This document shows positions 8,263 to 20,300 of a DNA stretch of 64,000 nucleotides, one piece after another. The notes below the pieces were generated by a model. It was not told where the DNA came from and made no database searches. It saw only the letters and a list, made by a program, of their open reading frames with translations. Position numbers and translations under genes: made by a program. Position 1 is the first letter of the stretch; every line of letters begins with the position of its first letter. The DNA is from Streptococcus parasanguinis ATCC 15912 (GTDB lineage Bacteria; Bacillota; Bacilli; Lactobacillales; Streptococcaceae), in assembly GCF_000164675.2 (NCBI RefSeq), contig NC_015678.1:1860001-1924000 (forward strand). Direction: 5' to 3'.

Positions 8263-8342
8263 AATGAATTAAAATTATGTAAACAATCAAATAGCAGCCA
8301 ATTGGTCTGCTAATTTTCAAGAATGAATTAAAATTATGTAAA
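8263..8342 (+). repeat. 21-bp direct repeats in the clpL leader
   Basis: AATGAATTAAAATTATGTAAA occurs at 8263-8283 and 8322-8342. Related copies lie at about 8053-8077, just upstream of the -35, and at 8109-8123. Between the two perfect copies is a hairpin with arms TAGCAG and CTGCTA. The repeats bracket the leader and could be protein-binding sites or leftovers of duplication. Confidence 0.5.
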
Positions 8343-8357
8343 TTAGAGGTATACAAT

Positions 8358-10487
8358 ATGAATAACAACTTTAACAATATGGATGATCTTTTCAATCAAC
8401 TAATGGGAAATATGGGTGGTTTTCGTTCTGAAAGCCGTCGCTACATGATCAACGGTCGTGAAGTGACACCTGAAGAATTCGCAGTTTACCGCCAAACTGG
8501 TCAACTTCCAAATGAAGGAAGCGAGCAAGTGCAACACCATCAAGGTAAGGGAATGAAACAAGATGGGATCCTTGCAAAACTTGGTCGCAACTTGACCGAA
8601 GAAGCTCGTGAAGGAAAATTGGATCCGGTCATCGGACGTAATAAAGAAATTCAAGAAACTGCTGAAATCTTGTCTCGTCGTACCAAGAACAATCCTGTCC
8701 TTGTAGGGGATGCCGGTGTTGGTAAAACAGCAGTTGTAGAAGGTTTGGCACAAGCTATTGTGAACGGAGATGTTCCAGCTGCTATCAAGAACAAAGAAAT
8801 CATCTCGATTGATATTTCTGGTCTAGAAGCTGGTACGCAATACCGTGGTAGCTTTGAAGAAAATATTCAAAATCTGATCCAAGAAGTCAAGGCTATGGGA
8901 AATGTTATTCTCTTCTTTGATGAAATCCATCAAATTCTTGGTGCAGGTAGCACAGGTGATGGTCAAGGGTCTAAAGGTCTTGCGGATATTATCAAACCTG
9001 CCCTTTCACGTGGGGAATTGACAGTCATTGGGGCAACTACTCAAGATGAATACCGTAACACCATCTTGAAGAATGCGGCTCTTGCTCGTCGTTTCAACGA
9101 AGTGAAAGTCAATGCTCCTTCTGCTGAAGATACTTTCAAGATTCTCCAAGGGATCCGTGATCTTTATGAAAAACACCACAATGTCATCTTGCCAGATGAA
9201 GTTTTGAAGGCAGCAGTTGATTATTCAATCCAATACATTCCACAACGTAGCTTGCCTGATAAGGCCATTGACTTGGTCGATGTGACAGCTGCTCACTTGG
9301 CAGCCCAACATCCAGTAACAGATGTCCATGCTGTGGAACATGAAATTGAAGAAGAAAAAACCAAACAAGAAGAAGCTGCTGCTAAAGAAGATTACGAAGT
9401 AGCTTTGAAAGCAAAAGTTCGTATCGAAGAACTTGAAAAGAAAATTGCCAACCACACAGAAGACCATAAGGTAACAGCAACAATCAACGATGTGGCTGAA
9501 TCTGTAGAACGGATGACGGGTATTCCAGTTTCTCAAATGGGTGTAACCGATATCGAACGTTTGAAAGATATGGGTCACCGTTTGCAAACTAAGGTTATCG
9601 GTCAAGATAAAGCCGTTGAAGCAGTGGCACGTGCTATCCGTCGGAACCGTGCAGGATTTGACGAAGGTAACCGTCCAATCGGTAGCTTCCTCTTTGTAGG
9701 TCCTACTGGTGTCGGTAAGACTGAGTTGGCTAAACAATTGGCTCTTGACATGTTCGGAACCAAAGATGCGATCATCCGTTTGGACATGTCAGAATACAGC
9801 GACCGTACAGCCGTTTCTAAATTGATTGGTACGACAGCTGGTTATGTTGGATATGATGACAATAGCAATACCTTAACAGAACGTGTTCGCCGTAACCCAT
9901 ACTCAATCGTTCTTCTTGACGAAATTGAAAAGGCGGATCCTCAAGTGATCACCCTTCTCCTTCAAGTCTTGGATGATGGTCGTTTGACAGATGGTCAAGG
10001 GAACACGGTCAACTTCAAGAACACTGTGATTATCGCTACTTCAAACGCTGGCTTTGGTTACGAAGCCAACTTGACAGAAGATGCGGATAAACCAGAACTC
10101 ATGGATCGTTTGAAACCTTACTTCCGTCCAGAATTCCTCAATCGTTTCAACGCTGTCATTGAATTCTCACACTTGAGCAAGGAAGACCTTTCTAAGATTG
10201 TCGATTTGATGTTGGTAGATGTCAATAAGACCCTTTCTAAGAAGGAAATCGATTTGGCAGTGAGCGATGCAGCCAAAGAATATATGACTGAAGAAGGTTA
10301 TGATGAAGTGATGGGTGTTCGTCCACTCCGTCGGGTAGTTGAACAACAAATCCGTGACAAAGTCACAGACTTCCACTTGGATAATTTGGATGCCAAACAT
10401 CTTGAAGCTAACATGGAAGATGGTGTACTTGTGATCAGAGAAAAAGATACCAAGAAAGAAGAAAATACGGATAAAGAAGCAGAATAA
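8358..10487 (+). CDS. clpL: ClpL, HSP100 ATPase chaperone
   Basis: 709 residues matching ClpL: the short N-terminus [20 protein letters not shown] followed by the [13 protein letters not shown] segment, with no Clp-N double repeat. AAA module 1 has Walker A GDAGVGKT at 117-124 and Walker [11 protein letters not shown]; a short coiled middle region lies near 330-365; AAA module 2 has Walker A GPTGVGKT at 448-455. ClpL lacks the tripeptide loop needed to dock ClpP and works as an autonomous disaggregase in stress and thermotolerance in streptococci. The charged C-terminal tail is ordinary. It has a strong promoter and an unusual leader. Confidence 0.95.
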   Translation: MNNNFNNMDDLFNQLMGNMGGFRSESRRYMINGREVTPEEFAVYRQTGQLPNEGSEQVQHHQGKGMKQDGILAKLGRNLTEEAREGKLDPVIGRNKEIQETAEILSRRTKNNPVLVGDAGVGKTAVVEGLAQAIVNGDVPAAIKNKEIISIDISGLEAGTQYRGSFEENIQNLIQEVKAMGNVILFFDEIHQILGAGSTGDGQGSKGLADIIKPALSRGELTVIGATTQDEYRNTILKNAALARRFNEVKVNAPSAEDTFKILQGIRDLYEKHHNVILPDEVLKAAVDYSIQYIPQRSLPDKAIDLVDVTAAHLAAQHPVTDVHAVEHEIEEEKTKQEEAAAKEDYEVALKAKVRIEELEKKIANHTEDHKVTATINDVAESVERMTGIPVSQMGVTDIERLKDMGHRLQTKVIGQDKAVEAVARAIRRNRAGFDEGNRPIGSFLFVGPTGVGKTELAKQLALDMFGTKDAIIRLDMSEYSDRTAVSKLIGTTAGYVGYDDNSNTLTERVRRNPYSIVLLDEIEKADPQVITLLLQVLDDGRLTDGQGNTVNFKNTVIIATSNAGFGYEANLTEDADKPELMDRLKPYFRPEFLNRFNAVIEFSHLSKEDLSKIVDLMLVDVNKTLSKKEIDLAVSDAAKEYMTEEGYDEVMGVRPLRRVVEQQIRDKVTDFHLDNLDAKHLEANMEDGVLVIREKDTKKEENTDKEAE

Positions 10488-10509
10488 CTTCTGACAGTGA
10501 TAGAAAAAA

Positions 10510-10548
10510 TGGGGACTGCTATAATATAGCAGTCTTTATTTTTTCTTC
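10510..10548 (+). terminator. clpL terminator
   Basis: Hairpin with arms GACTGCT and AGCAGTC and an AT loop, followed by a T-rich tail, 25 bases after the clpL stop. Confidence 0.9.
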
Positions 10549-10709
10549 CCACCCGGGGGAAATTATTCGCCTGATAGAATCGAAAACACCAAAAATGTGC
10601 AAAAAAATATTAATAATTAGGGAAAATCATAGGAATTAAGCAAATTTATTAATAAATAAAGAAAATAAGTATATAATCTATAAAGTAAAAAAATTTGAGG
10701 AATGGAAGT

Positions 10710-10958
10710 ATGATGAACAATACAATTGATATCTACTCAACTCCCGAATACAAAAAGGTTGAAGCTGTTGTTCAGTTGATGGTAGATGGTCGTTTAACGA
10801 GCTACCGTGTTGCAACTGAAACCAATATCAGCAAAATGAGCTTAGCGACTTTGACCAAGGGAACGAGTAAAATTAAAAATATTACCTATCAAACAGCCTT
10901 GGCCTTGATTGATTGGTATGATGAGAATCATGAAAAGTATGGCATTGAGATTGACTAG
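10710..10958 (+). CDS. Small helix-turn-helix-like protein
   Basis: 82 residues from the ATG at 10710, eight bases after GAGGA. The middle (LTSYRVATETNISKMSLATLTKGTSKIKNITYQTALAL) has the spacing of a Cro/XRE-type helix-turn-helix: a helix with R/A, a turn at TNIS and a recognition helix ending in LTKG. It is compact with no effector domain. A TATAAT at 10672-10677 could be its -10. The gene stands alone between clpL and yajC, each separated by terminators. It is probably a small DNA-binding protein; the target is unknown. Confidence 0.6.
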   Translation: MMNNTIDIYSTPEYKKVEAVVQLMVDGRLTSYRVATETNISKMSLATLTKGTSKIKNITYQTALALIDWYDENHEKYGIEID

Positions 10959-10963
10959 TCAGT

Positions 10964-10992
10964 AGCCCACTTTTCGTGGTTTTTTTCTTTTT
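10964..10992 (+). terminator. Terminator after the small HTH-like gene
   Basis: CCAC/GTGG hairpin followed by a long T run, just after the stop codon. Confidence 0.75.
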
Positions 10993-11053
10993 CATCAAAA
11001 CTTGCCTCCTCTTTGAGGCTGGAGTCTGATTTGCTTGAAGAGGATGGGAAAAC

Positions 11054-11082
11054 TTGAAAAGACAGGCAAAATTTGATATAGT
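11054..11082 (+). promoter_or_regulatory. yajC promoter
   Basis: TTGAAA at 11054-11059 and TATAGT at 11077-11082, 17 bases apart, 31 bases upstream of the yajC start. Confidence 0.65.
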
Positions 11083-11113
11083 ATAGCATATATGAAAATT
11101 AAAGGAGAAACAT

Positions 11114-11440
11114 ATGCAAGGCGGAAGTTTGCTAATTATGCTCGTTCTTATGGTCGGTTTGATGTACTTCATGAGCCGTAGCCAAAAGAAACAGTACCAA
11201 AAACGGATGGAAAGTTTGAATAAACTTCAAAAAGGAAATGAAGTCATCACGATTGGTGGCTTGTACGGAACTATTGATGAAGTCGATACAGAACGCAAGA
11301 CGGTTGTCTTGGATGTTGATGGTGTCTACCTGACCTTTGAATTAGGAGCGATCAAAACAGTTCTTCCTGTATCAGAAGGAATCTCAGCCACTGCTACAGA
11401 AGGTGCTAGCTCAGATGCCGATTCAGCCATCGAAGAATAA
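11114..11440 (+). CDS. yajC: YajC, preprotein translocase accessory subunit
   Basis: 108 residues: one N-terminal membrane helix (about 4-19, LLIMLVLMVGLMYFM), a basic stretch with the family signature RSQKKQYQKR, then the cytosolic small beta-rich domain with LQKGNEVITIGGLYGTID. It associates with the Sec membrane complex and assists protein export. The start follows AAGGAG. An acidic, Ser/Ala-rich C-terminal tail (EGASSDADSAIEE) is typical of streptococcal forms. Confidence 0.93.
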   Translation: MQGGSLLIMLVLMVGLMYFMSRSQKKQYQKRMESLNKLQKGNEVITIGGLYGTIDEVDTERKTVVLDVDGVYLTFELGAIKTVLPVSEGISATATEGASSDADSAIEE

Positions 11441-11444
11441 TTAT

Positions 11445-11475
11445 CAAAGAAGAGGCAAAGGCCTCTTTTTTGATG
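11445..11475 (+). terminator. yajC terminator
   Basis: Hairpin with arms AAGAGGC and GCCTCTT followed by T residues, directly after the stop codon. Confidence 0.85.
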
Positions 11476-11553
11476 GGCAAATAGGACGATGTGATGAAAG
11501 AAAGTACTGCTGGTTCAAAATAGAGGCCATAGTCCCTATTTTATGGGGATTTA

Positions 11554-11562
11554 TGGTATAAT
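11554..11562 (+). promoter_or_regulatory. Extended -10 promoter of the uppS operon
   Basis: TGG followed by TATAAT (11557-11562) forms an extended -10 element 33 bases upstream of uppS. No good -35 is needed or seen. Confidence 0.65.
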
Positions 11563-11594
11563 GAAGCGATAAATATTGAAATAGGTAGAAAAAC

Positions 11595-12344
11595 ATGTTT
11601 CGTTTTAAGAAGAAAGAAAAAATCGAGATTCCTTTAGAAGTCCCGAAACACATTGGGATCATTATGGATGGCAATGGTCGCTGGGCGAAAAAGCGGATGC
11701 AACCGCGTGTCTTTGGTCATAAAGCAGGGATGGAAGCTCTCCAAGAAGTGACAATTGCAGCGAAAAATATGGGGGTTCAGGTCTTGACAGTCTATGCCTT
11801 TTCTACGGAAAATTGGGCACGCCCTGAAGATGAAGTTAAGTTTATCATGCACTTGCCAGTTGAGTTTTATGATCGCTTCGTTCCCGAATTGCATCGCAAT
11901 AATGTCAAGATTCAAATGATCGGTGATACCAAGAAATTACCCAAAGAAACCTTAGAGGCTTTGGAAAGAGCAGAAGCGATGACTCACCTCAATACTGGCT
12001 TGATTCTGAATTTCGCACTCAATTATGGTGGACGTGCAGAGATCACTCAGGCTGTGAAGCAAATCGCCCAAGAAGTCTTGGATGCGAAGTTCAGTCCAGA
12101 AGATATTACAGAAGAAGTGATCGCAGATTATCTCTACACCGAAAGTTTGCCACGTATTCTAAGGGATCCGGATTTGATTATCCGTACAAGTGGGGAGATC
12201 CGTTTGAGTAACTTTCTTCCTTGGCAGGCTGCTTACAGTGAGTTGTATTTCACGGATGTGATGTGGCCCGATTTTGGAGAAGAGGCACTAAGAAGTGCCG
12301 TAGTAGAATATAGCCATCGCCACCGGAGATTTGGCGGTGTTTAG
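11595..12344 (+). CDS. uppS: UppS, undecaprenyl diphosphate synthase
   Basis: 249 residues of the cis-isoprenyl transferase family. The catalytic motif MDGNGRWAKKR places the key aspartate at residue 25, and the C-terminal RTSGEIRLSNFLPWQ and AYSELYF motifs bind diphosphate and magnesium. It condenses isopentenyl diphosphate units onto farnesyl diphosphate to give the C55 lipid carrier of peptidoglycan and wall polymers. First gene of the uppS-cdsA-rseP-proS run found in many streptococci; cdsA follows after 6 bases. Confidence 0.96.
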   Translation: MFRFKKKEKIEIPLEVPKHIGIIMDGNGRWAKKRMQPRVFGHKAGMEALQEVTIAAKNMGVQVLTVYAFSTENWARPEDEVKFIMHLPVEFYDRFVPELHRNNVKIQMIGDTKKLPKETLEALERAEAMTHLNTGLILNFALNYGGRAEITQAVKQIAQEVLDAKFSPEDITEEVIADYLYTESLPRILRDPDLIIRTSGEIRLSNFLPWQAAYSELYFTDVMWPDFGEEALRSAVVEYSHRHRRFGGV

Positions 12345-12350
12345 GAGAAG

Positions 12351-13157
12351 ATGATGACGAAAGATTTACAAAAACGTGTGATTTTTGGAGGGATTGCCCT
12401 ACTCTTTTTCATTCCAACAGTAATGGTTGGAGGGGTGTTCTTCCAGATTGTAATTGGTTTGATTGCTATGCTAGGTGTTCATGAACTGCTCAAGATGAAA
12501 GGGCTTGAAACAGCGACCTTTGAAGGTGCGCTCGCCATGTTAGCGGCCTTTGTTTTGACCTTACCGATCGAGGACTACCTTCCTTACCTTCCAGCAGATG
12601 GCAATATGATTGCTTACGGTTTAATCGTCTTGACTCTAATGGGAACAACTGTTCTCGCTCAGAATTACAATTATGAGGATGTGGTCTATCCCATTGCTTC
12701 CAGCTTTTATGTTGGACTTGGTTTCCATTCCTTAGTAGATGCTCGAATTGCTGGTATCGACAAGGTTCTTTTAGCCCTCTTTATAGTCTGGGCTACTGAT
12801 TCAGGCGCCTACCTTGTGGGAAGTCAGTTTGGGAAACGTAAGCTCATGCCTACGGTTTCTCCCAATAAAACGGTGGAAGGTAGCCTAGGTGGAATCCTAT
12901 CTGCAGTTGTTGTGACCGTTCTTTTTATGATCATTGATCGCTCTGTAGCGGGTGGACATGGTTTTTTTGCCATGATCTTCTTTACTATCCTTTTTAGTAT
13001 TGCAGGTCAATTTGGCGACCTCGTAGAGAGTGCGATTAAACGCCACTTCGGTGTCAAGGATTCTGGGAAATTTATTCCAGGACATGGCGGTGTTCTAGAC
13101 CGCTTTGATAGTTTGATTTTTGTCTTTCCCTTGATGCATTTCTTGGGCTTGTTCTAA
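12351..13157 (+). CDS. cdsA: CdsA, phosphatidate cytidylyltransferase
   Basis: 268 residues, about eight membrane segments, ending in the family signature with VEGSLGG, GQFGDLVESAIKR, GVKDSGKFIPGHGG and LDRFDS. It makes CDP-diacylglycerol from phosphatidate and CTP, the entry to phosphatidylglycerol and cardiolipin. The start is one of two adjacent ATGs (12351 or 12354) after TAGGAG. Six bases separate it from uppS, so they are co-transcribed. Confidence 0.95.
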   Translation: MMTKDLQKRVIFGGIALLFFIPTVMVGGVFFQIVIGLIAMLGVHELLKMKGLETATFEGALAMLAAFVLTLPIEDYLPYLPADGNMIAYGLIVLTLMGTTVLAQNYNYEDVVYPIASSFYVGLGFHSLVDARIAGIDKVLLALFIVWATDSGAYLVGSQFGKRKLMPTVSPNKTVEGSLGGILSAVVVTVLFMIIDRSVAGGHGFFAMIFFTILFSIAGQFGDLVESAIKRHFGVKDSGKFIPGHGGVLDRFDSLIFVFPLMHFLGLF

Positions 13158-13193
13158 GACAGAAGAGATAGAAAGGAAACCACGTATAGAACG

Positions 13194-14453
13194 ATGCAGT
13201 TTATTGCCTTTATAGTTATTTTTGGAGTGATCGTTCTCGTTCACGAGTTTGGTCATTTCTATTTTGCAAAAAAATCGGGCATTCTAGTGCGAGAATTCTC
13301 GATCGGGATGGGACCAAAAATCTTTGCCCATATTGGTCAAGATGGAACAGCTTATACCATTCGCATTCTACCTTTAGGTGGCTATGTTCGTATGGCTGGC
13401 TGGGGTGAGGATACAACTGAGATTAAAACCGGAACGCCTGTCAGCTTGACAGTAAATGAAGCTGGTAAGGTCGTCCGGATCAATCTTTCTGGAAAGAATC
13501 TGGATCAGACAGCCCTTCCCATGAATGTTACCCAGTTTGACTTTGAAGACAAACTGGAAATTACGGGCTTGGTTCCCGATGAGACCAAGACCTATGGTGT
13601 CGATCATGATGCGACCATCGTTGAGGAAGATGGGACAGAAGTGCGGATTGCACCCAAAGATGTTCAGTATCAGAACGCCAGCATTTGGGGACGATTAATC
13701 ACCAACTTTGCGGGTCCTATGAACAACTTTATCCTCAGTATTGTCGTCTACTCACTTCTAGCCTTTATGCGCGGTGGTGCGATTGACTACTACAGCAACA
13801 ATGTTCAGGTGGCACCCGATGGGGCGCTTGCTAAGGTCGGTGTCAAAAGCACTGTTCAGATCCTTCAAGTCAACAACGATACCGTTAGCAACTGGGATGA
13901 ACTGACAGATGCTGTCGAGAAGGCAACCAAGGACAGCAAGACGACTCCTGAATTGACCCTGAAAGTCAAGACAGACGGCCAAGAAAAAGAAGTCAAAGTG
14001 AAGCCAACCAAGTCAGGGGATCGTTACTATCTGGGTGTGACAAACGGCCTCAAGACAGGATTTGTAGATAAACTCTTGTCTGGTTTTACAGATACCTGGA
14101 ATACAGCGACACGGATTTTGGGAGCTTTGAAAGATATTATTTTCCACTTTAGTCTCAATAAACTGGGTGGTCCGGTTGCCATCTACAATGCCAGCTCACA
14201 AGCTGCTCAATTAGGGATTCCGGCAGTGTTATCTCTTATGGCCATGCTCTCTATTAATATTGGCATCTTCAATCTAATCCCGATTCCGGCTTTGGATGGC
14301 GGGAAAATCTTGATCAATTTAATCGAAGTGGTTCGGAGAAAACCACTAAAACAAGAAGTAGAAACCTATATGACACTTGCAGGTGTAGCTGTAATGGTTA
14401 TTTTGATGATTGCTGTCACCTGGAATGATATTATAAAATTATTTTTGAAATAG
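13194..14453 (+). CDS. rseP: RseP/Eep-type intramembrane metalloprotease
   Basis: 419 residues of the M50 site-2 protease family. The zinc motif HEFGH is at residues 17-21 inside the first membrane helix, and the second active-site motif LDGG is at 367-370. A PDZ domain lies about residues 190-285 ([19 protein letters not shown] region). Such enzymes cut transmembrane helices, in streptococci trimming lipoprotein signal peptides and activating peptide pheromone precursors. Third gene of the uppS operon. Length is normal. Confidence 0.95.
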   Translation: MQFIAFIVIFGVIVLVHEFGHFYFAKKSGILVREFSIGMGPKIFAHIGQDGTAYTIRILPLGGYVRMAGWGEDTTEIKTGTPVSLTVNEAGKVVRINLSGKNLDQTALPMNVTQFDFEDKLEITGLVPDETKTYGVDHDATIVEEDGTEVRIAPKDVQYQNASIWGRLITNFAGPMNNFILSIVVYSLLAFMRGGAIDYYSNNVQVAPDGALAKVGVKSTVQILQVNNDTVSNWDELTDAVEKATKDSKTTPELTLKVKTDGQEKEVKVKPTKSGDRYYLGVTNGLKTGFVDKLLSGFTDTWNTATRILGALKDIIFHFSLNKLGGPVAIYNASSQAAQLGIPAVLSLMAMLSINIGIFNLIPIPALDGGKILINLIEVVRRKPLKQEVETYMTLAGVAVMVILMIAVTWNDIIKLFLK

Positions 14454-16319
<1,866 letters not shown>

Positions 16320-16320
16320 G

Positions 16321-16375
16321 AAAAAGCTTTCTGAGCCTTAACCATGTGTTAAAGAAATGCTCAGAGAGTTTTTTT
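16321..16375 (+). terminator. proS terminator
   Basis: Imperfect hairpin with arms CTTTCTGAGC and GCTCAGAGAG, long loop, then seven T. Confidence 0.85.
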
Positions 16376-16379
16376 ATGG

Positions 16380-16690
16380 CCAACATTACAACGGTAAGGG
16401 TTATGGATGAGATAGAGATGAGTAGAATATTTTTTCATAGAGATTTCTTGTAGGTGAAGAATTGTCTTGGTGCTAGAATAAAGGGGATTTTCTATACTGA
16501 TCTCCTTGTATGATATAAACTTCTGAAAGCAAAAATGGGAATTTATACAAAAAAATCTAATACTACTCAAAGCGTAAGTATAAAATCGACATTTACGCTC
16601 TATGTGTTGAGTTAATATATAGAAAAAATACATCTCTTTCACACAATCAAATTGTTACTAATTAAAGACTATTGGGGCAGGCTTTTTTGA
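16380..16690. other. Intergenic stretch between proS and the T7SS promoter
   Basis: About 310 AT-rich bases with no convincing gene. A 93-codon frame on the minus strand lacks a ribosome site, is rich in Phe, Tyr, His and Cys, and overlaps the proS terminator, so I treat it as chance. Nothing else stands out until the phased repeats begin at 16697. Confidence 0.5.
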
Positions 16691-16696
16691 ATATAT

Positions 16697-16767
16697 GTTA
16701 CATTTTTGTTACAAAAAATTACATTGCTGTAACAAAGTTACAATGTTTTATCAGTTTGCCCTATAAT
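16697..16767 (+). promoter_or_regulatory. T7SS (esxA) promoter with phased GTTAC repeats
   Basis: TATAAT lies at 16762-16767. Upstream are GTTAC at 16697-16701 and 16708-16712, ATTAC at 16718-16722, and a perfect palindrome TGTAACAAAGTTACA at 16728-16742 whose end overlaps the place of the -35. Direct copies are 11 and 10 bases apart. This looks like a regulator-controlled promoter. The transcript would have a leader of about 150 bases before esxA. Confidence 0.55.
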
Positions 16768-16924
16768 ATTGACATTCTCACAATATTTCATTAAGATATT
16801 TTTAAGTAAATAATACTGGGAGAGGAAAAAGGGAAAATATACAGTTGTCTGGAATTTCACTAATTCATTCTAATGTATTGTTTATGAAAAAAATATAAGG
16901 GTATCAGCCCAAAAGGAGAAAAAT

Positions 16925-17212
16925 ATGGCTCAAATTAAATTAACTCCAGAAGATCTACGTGCTTCAGCACAACGCTATGCACAAGGTTCTCAAGAGATCG
17001 ATCAAATCCTTACTACTTTGACTCATGAACAACAGGTCATCGATGCAAACTGGGATGGATCTGCATTTGATAGCTTTGAAGCACAATTCAACGAATTGTC
17101 TCCAAAGATCAAACAATTCGCTCAATTGTTGGAAGACATCAATGGTCAATTGATTAAAGTTGCTGATATCGTTGAACAAACTGACCAAGATATCGCTGCA
17201 CAAATCCATTAA
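16925..17212 (+). CDS. esxA: EsxA, WXG100 T7SS secreted protein
   Basis: 95 residues, two helices joined by the WXG turn, here WDG at residues 43-45. The N-terminus (MAQIKLTPEDLRASAQRYAQGS) and the C-terminal helix match streptococcal EsxA. There is no signal peptide. WXG100 dimers are both substrates and essential parts of the T7SSb machine. The ribosome site AAAAGGAG is strong and the gene is first in the locus, followed by two hairpins that would let far more EsxA be made than the membrane proteins behind it. Confidence 0.96.
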   Translation: MAQIKLTPEDLRASAQRYAQGSQEIDQILTTLTHEQQVIDANWDGSAFDSFEAQFNELSPKIKQFAQLLEDINGQLIKVADIVEQTDQDIAAQIH

Positions 17213-17221
17213 GATAGTCTT

Positions 17222-17254
17222 GGAGGTGATCTTACTTCTCGTAGGTAGATCACC
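17222..17254 (+). terminator. First hairpin after esxA, partial terminator
   Basis: Arms GGTGATCT and AGATCACC followed by CTTTTGTCTTTT. Probably lets a fraction of polymerases pass into esaA. Confidence 0.65.
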
Positions 17255-17275
17255 CTTTTGTCTTTTGATATATAG

Positions 17276-17318
17276 AAAATAGGGGTTAGGTCCATCCATC
17301 CCTAACCCCTATTTTGTA
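17276..17318 (+). terminator. Second hairpin after esxA, partial terminator
   Basis: Long arms AATAGGGGTTAGG and CCTAACCCCTATTTT around a ten-base loop. The second of two tandem hairpins in a 131-base gap between esxA and esaA, and the likely cause of a large step-down in expression. Confidence 0.75.
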
Positions 17319-17343
17319 TTTATGATTAGAAAAAGGAAAAGGT

Positions 17344-20300
17344 ATGGAAGTTAAAAATAAAAAATGGTTAAAATACATTGGTCAGAGTGCTGTTGTTCTC
17401 CTTTTGATGGGGGCTGTGGTCGGTCTCTATACGACTGTTCAAAAGGATCAAAAACAAAATGAAGCTAAAACCGTACAGACAACAGAAAACACCAAGCTCA
17501 ATATTGCAGTTGTCAATGAAGACCAAGCGGTTAAGCTGAATGGTAAAGAATACAATCTTGGTGCCAGTTATGTAAAAAATATCGAGCGAGATAATTCACA
17601 AAGCTGGTCTGTACTGCCACGTGGAGCTGCTGAATCTGGTCTTGCAGATGGAAAATACCAATTGATGATCGTTATTCCAAGTGACTTTTCAGAGAAAGTT
17701 CTTGAAGTGAATGCAGTCAACGCGGAAAAGACTACAGTCACTTATAAGGTCAACGCTGCCGGAAATTCACAGGTTGAAAATGAAGCAAATAAAGTAGCCA
17801 AGGATATTGTTTCGGACTTGAGAAGCCAGTTGGTAGATATGTATATGGTCAGCATTTTGAGCAACCTTTATACAGCTCAGAAAAATGTGGAGACGAGTAA
17901 CAAAATTCAATCAACGAATATTGGTTCTTATCGTAGCAATTTGTTGGACTCAGCTTTGGATTCGAAGAATATTTTCCCGAGTCTCTATAGCTTGTCCACG
18001 TCATCGGTGGAATCCAATAATGCCTTAAAGACGGTACTGGAATCATATACGCAGGCTTTTGATCAATTGACTCAATCCCAGAATCAGTATGGTCAAAATT
18101 TTGATGCTCTTGTAAAACAACGCTCTGAAGATAAGATTAGTTACGAAGACTTCATGAATCAACTGATGTCTATGAACCAATCTGTTCTCAGCGAAAATAC
18201 GAAGGAATTATACAAGAATCTTCAACTGAATCAAGAAAATCTTACGAAGCAATTAAACCAACCAGTTGAGGGTGATGCTTCAGGAACGAAGACTTATGCA
18301 GGTTTAACCAAAGATGTTAATGATCGTGTTGCAGATCTAGAAAAAGGCATAAAAGCGGAGCGTCAAAAGTTAGAAGATCATGAAAAGAACATCGACACTT
18401 CTGTGAAAGAGAAACTCTTGGGCTACTATGGTCTAAAGGAAGGAGAGAAGGTTACCCTTCGAACCTTATTAGGTAAGTCAAGTATTGAAGTGATTAGCAA
18501 GGCACGTAAGGCTGCTGATGAGGAGATTCAAACTGCGATTGAAGCACTTCCAGGTTTGGATTTAAAAAGTTTCGATCTGAATAAGTATGGAAATCTTGAT
18601 ACAGCGATTGATTTTGATGGAAGTTTTGCAGCTTCCCTGGGAACCCCAAAAGGAAGCGCGGATAATTTGAAGAAATTAGCGCAGGAAGTGGATGCCAAAT
18701 CAACCGTTATCGCGAACATCCTCAATGCAAAAGCCGGGAAACAGAAGGTTAGTATTCTAGCTCCTGCAGGGATTAAAATAGACTCTTGGACCTATGACGG
18801 CAAATCTTACGCTGGTGGGGCTGAGCAGGAAGTGACGATTCAGGATGATAAAGAAATAGCCATTCAATTCAGTGAAGATGGGGCTCCAATTCCAAGTCCT
18901 TCAGAGATAAAAATTATTGTGAATGGTGTTGTTTCAACTAATGTAACTGTGTCAGCAGAAGACTTGAAAAAAGCTGTCGCAAGTTATGCAAGTGAAGCAA
19001 GTAAAATTGCCTTAGCTTATCAGCATGCGCAAACGTTGATGAATGCTTACTATCCAAAAGATAGCAAAGGAGAACGTCATTCAATCTATGATCCAATTGA
19101 AGATATCGATTTGACTGATGCCTTGACTGATATTGTGAAGACAGCTGTTGTAAACAATATCAAAGATTATCGCACAAGCATTGAAAAAGATGAATCAGGG
19201 GACGAAACTAAGAGTGTCAAAGCACAGCTAGATGGTACTCTCCAACGATTGCAAGATTTAGGTCCACAGTTGCAACGTAACCTTGAAGAGATTGAAAATA
19301 GTAACAACGAGTTGACTAAAAATATCAATGATCAACTGCAACAATATGCAGATCTCCAAAAACGCTTAGAGAGCATCTCGAATGCTCAAGAATCAAGCAA
19401 CCTTGCTCAAACTAAGACGGACGTGGACTTGTCGGCTCTTGGTTCGGAATATACATCATTGTTGAGCTCAACTGAAGGGGTAAAGACCTCTTCGCGTAGT
19501 AATGTAGATGCCGCAAATTCAACCAATGAAATCTTTAATCAATTGAACAAGGAATTACAACGAGCGCAAGGTACCACGGAGAAATTGTCTAGTAATGCAG
19601 AGAGTTTGATGAGTGAATTTGATAAGGAATTGTCTGAAAATGGGAACTTCGTCGAAGCGTTCCGTAAAGTCTTCAACAATGCCTATGAAAATGGAGTACC
19701 AAATGAAGTCTTGCTTGACTTCTTGTCAAATCCAGTTGCAGAGAAATCTTCTTCTGTGAAAGCGACCATCAATGTCTACCGTCCATTTATCTGGATCTTT
19801 ATGTTGGAAGTCTTGAGCCTCTTTACAGCTTATCTCTTTGCGACGCAACCAATTATTCGCAAGGTGAAAGACCGTTTCAAATTGGATCGTTTGCAAGAAT
19901 CGGATCTCTTAACTGTCGGTGTCCTTGTAGGACTTTCCCTCATCCTTGGACTTGTGATCGGAATGATTTCAAGTATCCAACTCTCTGTTGGTCGTGAATA
20001 TGTTCCTTCGTGGGTATTACTAGCAGTATTGGCGGGATTTGTATTGGTACAACTGCAATACCTTCTCTTGAAACACTTCCGTGTGATTGGAATGGGACTG
20101 GCCTTCTTCATGTTGATCAGCTATGTCTACTTATCAAGTGCGATCGGAACGACTGCGACCTTGTCGGGCCTTCCAGCATTTGTGAAAAATATTAACCTCC
20201 TCTCTATTCTAGAAGGACAGTTTGCGGGTTACTTTGATGGACAAACAGCTGGATTTACCGTCTTCTTTGGATTGTTGGTTTTCTTCGGCCTTTTGACTGT

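Noticed and set aside
16361-16642. 93-codon minus-strand frame between proS and esxA
   Set aside because: No ribosome site, residue make-up typical of random AT-rich DNA, overlaps the proS terminator.
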